Source: JBDTRY01 sp039931435
GTDB lineage: Bacteria > Acidobacteriota > Thermoanaerobaculia > Gp7-AA8
DNA: 19,765 nucleotides
Assembly: GCA_039931435.1 (NCBI GenBank)
Contig: JBDTRY010000050.1
Span: 1-19,765 of the forward strand
Reading direction: 5' to 3'
Part shown: piece after piece, positions 14,380-19,765 of the stretch
How the letters are laid out: the number at the start of each line of letters is the position of its first letter
Numbering within the stretch: position 1 is the stretch's first letter
The notes under the pieces: generated by a model
The model's input: the letters and a program-made list of their open reading frames with translations, nothing else
What the model was told of the DNA's origin: nothing
The model's database searches: none
Position numbers and translations under genes: made by a program

Positions 14380-14484
14380 GTAGGGCCGCATGGCATGCGG
14401 CCGGTATCCTTCGGACTAATGCCAGTCTGCGATTCAACCGTAGGGCAAGACGTAGAATATCGGCCGCACGCCGTGAGGCCCTAC
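14380..14484. repeat. Palindrome-ended repeat element, full copy 3 (infB-ylxP gap)
   Basis: The left end (14380-14406) is GTAGGGCCGC-ATGGCATGCGGCCGGTA. The right end (14458-14484) is TATCGGCCGC-ACGCCGTGAGGCCCTAC. The right end is the reverse complement of the left with a few changes. The total is 105 bases. The interior CTTCGGACTAATGCCAGTCT, then GCGATTCAACC, is shared with copies 1 and 2. The element carries no coding sequence. Confidence 0.8.
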
Positions 14485-14519
14485 GAGTATCCCCGTTAAG
14501 ATTTCGATGCCGGATGCGC

Positions 14520-17402
14520 TTACTGCAGCACCCCGGCCAGCGTCTCGGTCTTGAAGGCCTCGATCACGTCGCCCACCTTCACGTCCTGGAAACGCTCGAT
14601 GCCGATTCCGCACTCGAATCCCGCGCGGACCTCCGAGACGTCGTTCTTGAAGTGCCGGAGCGACTGAAGTTTGCCCTGGAAAATCACACGATTGTCCCGC
14701 AGCAGACGGATATTTGCCGTTCGAGGAATCAGCCCCTCGGTGACCATACAGCCGGCAATCGTCCCTGCCTTGGGAACCTTGAAGGTGTCCCGAACCTCTG
14801 CCCGCCCCTGAAAGACTTCTTCGAAGGTCGGCTCGAGGAGGCCGGTCATGGCTGCCTTGATCTCGTCGGTGAGCTGATAGATCACGGTGTGCAGGCGGAC
14901 ATCCACGCCTTCCTTCTCGGCCAGTTCCGAGGCGCTGCGCTCCGGACGGACGTTGAAGCCGACGACGATGGCGTCCGAGGCCGAGGCCAGGAGGACGTCG
15001 TTGGTGCTGATGGCGCCCACCGAAGCGTGCAGAACTTTTACGGTGACCTGATCGTTGGACTGCTTTTGGAGCGTGTCGCTGAGCACTTCCACCGAACCCT
15101 GTACGTCCGCCTTGATGATGATGTTCAACTCCTTGGCGCTGCCGCTCTGCATGCGCTGAAAGAGCTGCTCGAGTGACATTTTCGGAGAGGAGGCCGCCAT
15201 GGTGGCCCGTGATTTGTTCTGGCGCATCTGGCTGATCATCCGGGCCTGGGCACCTTCATCGACCACCTGCAGCGTATCTCCGGCGTTCGGCACATCGTCG
15301 AATCCCGTGACCTGAACGGGCGTCGAAGGAAGCGCTTCCTGAGCCCGCTCCCCCTTCTCATCGCTCATGGCCCGGACCTTCCCGGAGGTGGTTCCCGAAA
15401 AGAATGTGTCTCCGATGCGCAGAGTGCCGTCCTGTACGAGGATCGTGGCAACGACGCCGCGTCCGACTTCCTTGCGGGCCTCGAGCACGATTCCCCGAGC
15501 CGGAAGCTCGGGGGTGGCTTTCATATCCAGAATGTCGGAGGTGAGAAGAATCATGTCCAGCAGCTCGTCGATTCCGGTCTTGCGCAGAGCGGACACTTCC
15601 ACGGATACGACGTCACCACCCCAATTTTCGAGGAGGACGCCGGCCACAGACAGCTCCTGGCGGACGCGGTCCACGTTGGCGTTCGGCTTGTCGATCTTGT
15701 TGATGGCCACAATCATCGGTACGTTCGCCGCCCTGGCGTGGTCGATGGCTTCCCTGGTCTGAGGCATGACGCCGTCATCGGCAGCGACGACGAGAATGAC
15801 GATGTCCGTCACCTTCGCGCCCCTGGCTCGCATCAGAGTGAAGGCCTCGTGGCCGGGAGTATCCAGAAAGGTGATTCTCCGATCGCGTTTCTCAACCTGG
15901 TAAGCGCCGATGTGCTGGGTGATTCCACCAGCCTCGCCGGCAGCCACATTCGTTTCCCGGATGGCATCGAGAAGCGAGGTCTTGCCGTGGTCGACGTGGC
16001 CCATGACAGTAATCACCGGCGGCCGGGGCGTCCGTCCGGGTGTCTTGTCATCCGCGGCCATTTTCTCGAGTGATTCCAGTTCCAGAGCATCCTCGAAGGA
16101 AACCATCTCTGCGTCGATACCCAGCTCCTTCGAGATTTCCAGAGCGAGGTCCGCTCCGAGAGGGGCGTTGATCGACACCATCATCGACTTCTTCATCAGA
16201 AGATGTTTGACGAGATCGTTGGCTTTCACTCCGAGTTTGTCGGCAAGATCCTTGACCGTTACGCCCTCGGTGAGCACGACCTTGCCCGTCGGACGCTTGA
16301 AGTCGAGCACCTTGCCTGTGACGGGAGCGGCCTGCTTGCGCGAGTCGCGGCGCGAGGTCGGAGCCTGACGGCGCGTCTCTGTCTCCTCGCCGTCCTCAGT
16401 CTCCCGATGAACGGCTTCCGGGATCGCGAGTTCGTCGTCGAGGACAGCGGCGGCAGAGAACGGTCCTTTTTTGAAGAGATCCGTATTCTCTTCGACCTGC
16501 CCCGTGGAACGCTTCCCGCGTTTTCCGGTGGTCTTTTTCTTTTCAGGACGCTCTTCTTCCTGATCTCTGCGGCGACGCACCGTCGGTCCCATGGGAATCG
16601 TCGGTGGAGGGGGCGGCACGAGGGTATTCGGGCCGATCCGGCCTCCGCCGGGGCGCGGTCCGCTGAACCGTCCCGGCGCACCTTCGGCACGCATCGGGGG
16701 CCGGCGGTCGGTGCCTGTTCCCGGGCGGGCAGACATTCCGGGACGTGCCGGAGCGCTGCCTGGACGGTCCATCGAAGGACGGCTGGGGACCGCAACCCTA
16801 GGAGGCGCAGCGGGCCTTGCCTGATTCGCATAATTCGGTCGAGGGCGGCCTACTCCGCCAGCGCGCGGTCCGGTAGCTCCCGTTAGACGATCGGAAGCCG
16901 ACGGCGGGGCGGCGGGCGCGGGACGAGATGGCGGAGGCGGCGGGGCAGCCGGCGGCTCCTCCACCTTCGGCTTCGGTGCAGCTTCGGCAGCGGCGCGGGG
17001 ACGTTCCACCACTGGCTTCGGCTCGCGCGCGGCCCGTTCCTGTTCCGCGGCCTCGGCTTCGGCGGCCTGGAAAAACTCTTCGATGATCGGCCCGGTGGGC
17101 GGCGGCTGCGCAGGAGCTTCCACTGCAGTTTCGGTCGCGATCTTGCGCGGAGGCTTGACGATGGGACGCGGCGGACGAACGACGGCGCGGGCCTTCTCCG
17201 CCTGAGGCTTCTCGTCGCGCATGATGACGTTGCGCGGCCGCGTGGCCAGTTTCTTACCCGTCAGAATGGCAACGATCGCTTCATGATCGATTGCTGCAGA
17301 CGGACTGTCCACCTGAACTCCCAGTGACTGAAGCTTGAAGATGAGGTCCTTGTCGGGAATCCCCATCTGTTTTGCCAAGTCACGGACCTGAACCTTTGCC
17401 AT
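14520..17402 (-). CDS. infB: Translation initiation factor IF-2
   Basis: IF2 is a GTPase that brings fMet-tRNA to the 30S subunit and promotes subunit joining. The 960-residue protein begins with an IF2_N helix bundle (1-50). A very long Pro/Arg/Ala/Gly-rich linker (about 60-340) follows, then a second IF2_N domain (about 360-440, with GVTVKDLADKLGVKANDLVKHL). The G domain has G1 GHVDHGKT (468-475), G2 GGIT (492-495), G3 DTPG (514-517), G4 NKID (568-571) and G5 SAL (604-606). Domains II, III and the fMet-tRNA-binding C-domain complete it (about 630-960), with GTIAGCMVTEG and FECGIGIERFQDVKVGD. AGGAG sits eight bases before the ATG and 42 bases separate it from nusA. The disordered linker explains the length, which exceeds that of many homologues. 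Confidence 0.98.
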   Translation of the reverse strand: MAKVQVRDLAKQMGIPDKDLIFKLQSLGVQVDSPSAAIDHEAIVAILTGKKLATRPRNVIMRDEKPQAEKARAVVRPPRPIVKPPRKIATETAVEAPAQPPPTGPIIEEFFQAAEAEAAEQERAAREPKPVVERPRAAAEAAPKPKVEEPPAAPPPPPSRPAPAAPPSASDRLTGATGPRAGGVGRPRPNYANQARPAAPPRVAVPSRPSMDRPGSAPARPGMSARPGTGTDRRPPMRAEGAPGRFSGPRPGGGRIGPNTLVPPPPPTIPMGPTVRRRRDQEEERPEKKKTTGKRGKRSTGQVEENTDLFKKGPFSAAAVLDDELAIPEAVHRETEDGEETETRRQAPTSRRDSRKQAAPVTGKVLDFKRPTGKVVLTEGVTVKDLADKLGVKANDLVKHLLMKKSMMVSINAPLGADLALEISKELGIDAEMVSFEDALELESLEKMAADDKTPGRTPRPPVITVMGHVDHGKTSLLDAIRETNVAAGEAGGITQHIGAYQVEKRDRRITFLDTPGHEAFTLMRARGAKVTDIVILVVAADDGVMPQTREAIDHARAANVPMIVAINKIDKPNANVDRVRQELSVAGVLLENWGGDVVSVEVSALRKTGIDELLDMILLTSDILDMKATPELPARGIVLEARKEVGRGVVATILVQDGTLRIGDTFFSGTTSGKVRAMSDEKGERAQEALPSTPVQVTGFDDVPNAGDTLQVVDEGAQARMISQMRQNKSRATMAASSPKMSLEQLFQRMQSGSAKELNIIIKADVQGSVEVLSDTLQKQSNDQVTVKVLHASVGAISTNDVLLASASDAIVVGFNVRPERSASELAEKEGVDVRLHTVIYQLTDEIKAAMTGLLEPTFEEVFQGRAEVRDTFKVPKAGTIAGCMVTEGLIPRTANIRLLRDNRVIFQGKLQSLRHFKNDVSEVRAGFECGIGIERFQDVKVGDVIEAFKTETLAGVLQ

Positions 17403-17444
17403 CGAGTGTGCTCCTAAGCGCTGCGGGCCATCGGTGCCCGAAAA

Positions 17445-19103
17445 TTAGACTTTCTGTTCCTCAGGGGTTTCCGCTTCCGACGGTTCGGATTCCGTTGCCG
17501 CGGCCCCATCATATTCCTCGCCCTCGGCTGCAGCTTCCTCGTCCCCATCGGCGGAGGCTTCCTCCCCATCGACGGAGGCTTCCTCGCCATCGGCAGAGGC
17601 TTCGTACTCTTCTTCTTCGTACTCGTCACCCTCTTCGTCGGAGGATTCTTCGTCGTCGTAACCGACTTCTTCTTCGATCGAGATTGTTTCCTGCTGACGG
17701 GCCGCATCGAGAACCGCGTTGGCAGTCTCTTCGTCCATCCCCTCAATCTGCAGCAGATCTTCGGTCGAGGCGTTCAGCAGCGAATCCAGGTCATCGTAAC
17801 CCGCGGCGTCCAGCATCTCCGCCATCGCGGGATCGAGTCCTTCGATTTCGGCGACGGGCATTTCGCCCCGCGACTGCGCCAGCGCTTCCTGAAGCATGGC
17901 GCTCAGTGCGTCTGCAACCTCGCCCTTGACCTCTTCCTCGGACTTGATGTCGATCTTGGCCTGAATCAACTCGGCGGCCAGACGCACGTTCAGTCCGCGC
18001 TTGCCGATGGCCAGCGAGAGCTGGTCGTTGTCGACGATGACGTCCAGATGCGGGCGGTGCGCGGTCTCGTCGGAGGTGACCGAGACTCGGGTGATCTTGG
18101 CCGGAGCCAGCGAGTTCTGAGCGAAGACGACGATGTCTTCGTGCCAGGGGATGATGTCGATTTTCTCGCCGCGCAGCTCGCGAATGATCGACTGCACCCG
18201 GCTTCCTTTCATGCCCACGCAGGCCCCGACCGGATCCACGTCCCGCTCGCGTGAAGCAACGGCGATCTTGGCGCGCTCCCCTGCTTCGCGAACGGCGCAT
18301 TTGATGACCACGGTGCCGTCATAAATCTCCGGGACTTCCATCTCGAAGAGTTTGATGAGCAGGCGGGGGTCGGTCCGTGAGAGCACGACCTGCGGGCCCT
18401 TGGGCTGCGTATGCACGTCGATAATCACGGCCTTGATGCGGTCGCCCTGCGAGTAACGTTCGGCCCGGGACTGCTGCGAACGGGGGATGATGCCCTCCGT
18501 CTTGCCGTTGAGGTCGACAATCATGTCCCCGCGCTCGAAGCGCTTCACATAGCCGTTTTCCAGCTCCCCGGCCTTGCCGGCGAATTCGGCGTAGACCTTT
18601 TCACGCTCCGCTTCGCGAACCTTCTGGTAAAGCACCTGCTTGGCTGACTGCGCGGCAATGCGGCCCAGTTCCTCGGGCGGCTTCGTCAGCGGAATTCTCA
18701 CCTCGTCGCCCGGCTCGACACTGGGATCGATCTTGCGCGCGTCGTAGGTGCGGATTTCCGTATGAGGGTCGTCGATCAGGTCCACGACCATCTTGGTGAT
18801 GTAGGTCAGCCGGATGACGCTTCCCACTTCCGCGGTGGGCTCGAGTTTCCGTGCCTCATCCACGGTGAGCTGGGTGATGGGGTCCAGCTTGTCTTCTTCC
18901 TTTTCGACGACTTCCTTGACCACGAAGACCGATACACCGCCTTTTTCACGGTCGAGGATCGTCTCGATCGGTTCGCGGGTCTTGTAGTACTTCTTCGCGG
19001 CAGTGGATAGTGCATCCTCCAGAGCCGAAAAGACCCGCTCGACGTCGATCGACTTTTCGTGCGCAAGCGCTTTGATGTCGCGACTCAGATTTTCGTTGAA
19101 CAT
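17445..19103 (-). CDS. nusA: Transcription termination/antitermination factor NusA
   Basis: NusA binds RNA polymerase and controls pausing, termination and antitermination. The 552-residue protein has an N-terminal polymerase-binding domain (about 1-175) and an S1 domain (178-245). KH1 (about 250-320) carries GACVGMKGSRV at 293-303. KH2 (about 330-390) carries LAIGKRGLNVRLA at 364-376. One helix-hairpin-helix-like repeat (about 417-470, GLDPAMAEMLDAAGYDDLDSL, LLQIEGMDEETANAVLDAA) follows. An acidic tail of about 80 residues (471-552) contains a seven-residue repeat (EEASxDG). AAGGGGAT lies five bases before the ATG. rimP is upstream by 77 bases; that gap holds a stem with a UUCG-type loop (around 19138-19165). 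In other bacteria NusA helps control its own operon, and the terminator-like hairpin upstream of rimP would be a natural target. Confidence 0.98.
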   Translation of the reverse strand: MFNENLSRDIKALAHEKSIDVERVFSALEDALSTAAKKYYKTREPIETILDREKGGVSVFVVKEVVEKEEDKLDPITQLTVDEARKLEPTAEVGSVIRLTYITKMVVDLIDDPHTEIRTYDARKIDPSVEPGDEVRIPLTKPPEELGRIAAQSAKQVLYQKVREAEREKVYAEFAGKAGELENGYVKRFERGDMIVDLNGKTEGIIPRSQQSRAERYSQGDRIKAVIIDVHTQPKGPQVVLSRTDPRLLIKLFEMEVPEIYDGTVVIKCAVREAGERAKIAVASRERDVDPVGACVGMKGSRVQSIIRELRGEKIDIIPWHEDIVVFAQNSLAPAKITRVSVTSDETAHRPHLDVIVDNDQLSLAIGKRGLNVRLAAELIQAKIDIKSEEEVKGEVADALSAMLQEALAQSRGEMPVAEIEGLDPAMAEMLDAAGYDDLDSLLNASTEDLLQIEGMDEETANAVLDAARQQETISIEEEVGYDDEESSDEEGDEYEEEEYEASADGEEASVDGEEASADGDEEAAAEGEEYDGAAATESEPSEAETPEEQKV

Positions 19104-19180
19104 GCGATCCCCTTAACGCTTCAGTGCTCGGCGCAGAGCCCGGGACCGAAGCCCGGACTGCCGGGTGCCTACTACTGCCA

Positions 19181-19642
19181 TCAGAACTCGACCTCGAGCC
19201 GCGTCTCTTTGATGTTGCTCAGCTCGATCTCATAATCTTTCCTGCTCTGCGGATCGTTGACCACGATCGTCATGCCGTCGCAGGCGGTCAGATGACCGAT
19301 GACGACGTACAGCCCCTTCACCATCTGGCTGGTCCGGACCCGCACCAACCGCCCCAGAAACTTCCGATAGTCGGATTCTTTGTAGAACTTCCGGTCCAGT
19401 CCCGGAGATGAAACCTGCAACTCGTACTCACCCGGGATGGGATCCTCGACATCGAGATAGGTACTGACCTGCTGTGACACGAGCTGGCAGTCGTCGACAT
19501 TGACGCCACCCTCTTTGTCGATATCGATGCGAAGGAGCGCTCCCCCGCCGAAAGGCTTGTATTCGATATGGACCAGCTCGAGATTTTCTGCCTCGACGAT
19601 CTTCTCGATGTCCCTCGCGACGTGCTCCGGCAACTCCGCCAT
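19181..19642 (-). CDS. rimP: Ribosome maturation factor RimP
   Basis: RimP is needed for efficient 30S maturation. The 153-residue protein has the expected two-domain pattern. Residues 1-90 match the RimP N-domain: a start MAELPEHVARDIEKIVEAEN, then LELVHIEYKPFGGGALLRIDIDK, GVNVDDCQLVSQQVSTYLDVED and PGEYELQVSSPGLDRKFYKESD, the most conserved segment. The C-terminal SH3-like domain follows (GRLVRVRT to ETRLEVEF). The ATG at 19642 has TGAGGA only about three bases upstream, which is tighter than usual. A terminator-like hairpin ends 14 bases before the ATG. This is the first gene of the visible cluster. Confidence 0.95.
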   Translation of the reverse strand: MAELPEHVARDIEKIVEAENLELVHIEYKPFGGGALLRIDIDKEGGVNVDDCQLVSQQVSTYLDVEDPIPGEYELQVSSPGLDRKFYKESDYRKFLGRLVRVRTSQMVKGLYVVIGHLTACDGMTIVVNDPQSRKDYEIELSNIKETRLEVEF

Positions 19643-19656
19643 TTTCCTCAGAGAAC

Positions 19657-19684
19657 AAAAAAAGCGGCCGAAATCGGCCGCTTT
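19657..19684 (-). terminator. Terminator-like hairpin directly before rimP (possible attenuator)
   Basis: On the minus strand AAAGCGGCCG-ATTT-CGGCCGCTTT forms a 10-bp stem followed by T in a run of seven. It has every feature of an intrinsic terminator. It ends 14 bases before the rimP start, with the rimP ribosome-binding site in between. A second hairpin, CTTTCGA-(7 bases)-TCGAAAG at 19681-19701, shares the bases of its 3' arm with the 5' arm of this stem, so the two cannot both form fully. It may end an unseen upstream gene or attenuate the operon. Confidence 0.85.
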
Positions 19685-19709
19685 CGATCACTTTTCGAAA
19701 GCTGTCGAA

Positions 19710-19753
19710 TGGTAACACGCGTTACCAATGCCCTACAACACGCCGGGATTATA
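19710..19753 (-). promoter_or_regulatory. Possible promoter and operator-like palindrome upstream of rimP
   Basis: A perfect TATAAT lies at 19753-19748 on the minus strand. Its -35 box would fall at or beyond the window edge, so the promoter is only half visible. Downstream, TGGTAAC-ACGC-GTTACCA (19710-19727) is a perfect 7-bp inverted repeat within the first 30 bases of the predicted transcript. It could be an operator or part of the leader structure. A start near 19741 would give a leader of about 100 bases that contains three hairpins. Confidence 0.4.
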
Positions 19754-19765
19754 GGCGATTCCAGC

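Overview
The window looks like a GC-rich chromosomal segment from an uncultured or little-studied bacterium. Gene order and protein style point to Acidobacteriota or a neighbouring phylum; this is inference from sequence character, not a computed phylogeny. The clues are a rimP-nusA-infB-ylxP-rbfA-nrnA-truB-rpsO-pnp cluster, a secreted protein with duplicated beta-rich domains of a kind common in that phylum, a class II photolyase, and many short palindromic repeats between genes.

Layout. Positions 1-1340 hold a very small two-helix membrane protein gene (minus strand), a frameshifted gene that resembles a small cysteine-peptidase-like protein (plus strand), and a double-palindrome repeat. 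tRNA-Glu(UUC) follows, then a large secreted protein gene (1714-3954, minus), tRNA-Lys(UUU), a class II photolyase and a phosphoglucomutase/phosphomannomutase as a two-gene minus-strand unit. Divergent from that unit is a plus-strand gene for a single-pass membrane-anchored protein of unknown function. Positions 7930-8371 are a dense array of two alternating palindromes. From 8430 to the window end the minus strand carries the transcription/translation/RNA-processing cluster. It probably starts at a promoter at the far right edge and ends at a strong intrinsic terminator at 8430-8460.

How the genes work together. RimP (30S maturation), NusA (transcription elongation, termination and antitermination), IF2 (initiation), YlxP/DUF503, RbfA (30S maturation), NrnA (nano-RNA and pAp degradation), TruB (tRNA psi55), S15 and PNPase form a conserved expression module. 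ylxR, ylxQ and ribF, which accompany it in some other bacteria, are absent here. Several intergenic gaps of the module hold RNA hairpins or mobile-looking palindromic elements: a terminator-like hairpin just before rimP, two related elements with inverted ends in the infB-ylxP and truB-rpsO gaps, a 9-bp inverted repeat filling the nrnA-truB gap, and a long stem-loop plus a leader hairpin between rpsO and pnp.

No new defence system, biosynthetic cluster or phage is visible. The material most worth following is the palindromic repeat biology, the possible attenuator before rimP, an apparent in-frame insertion in the photolyase, and the Gly/Arg-rich tail on PNPase.
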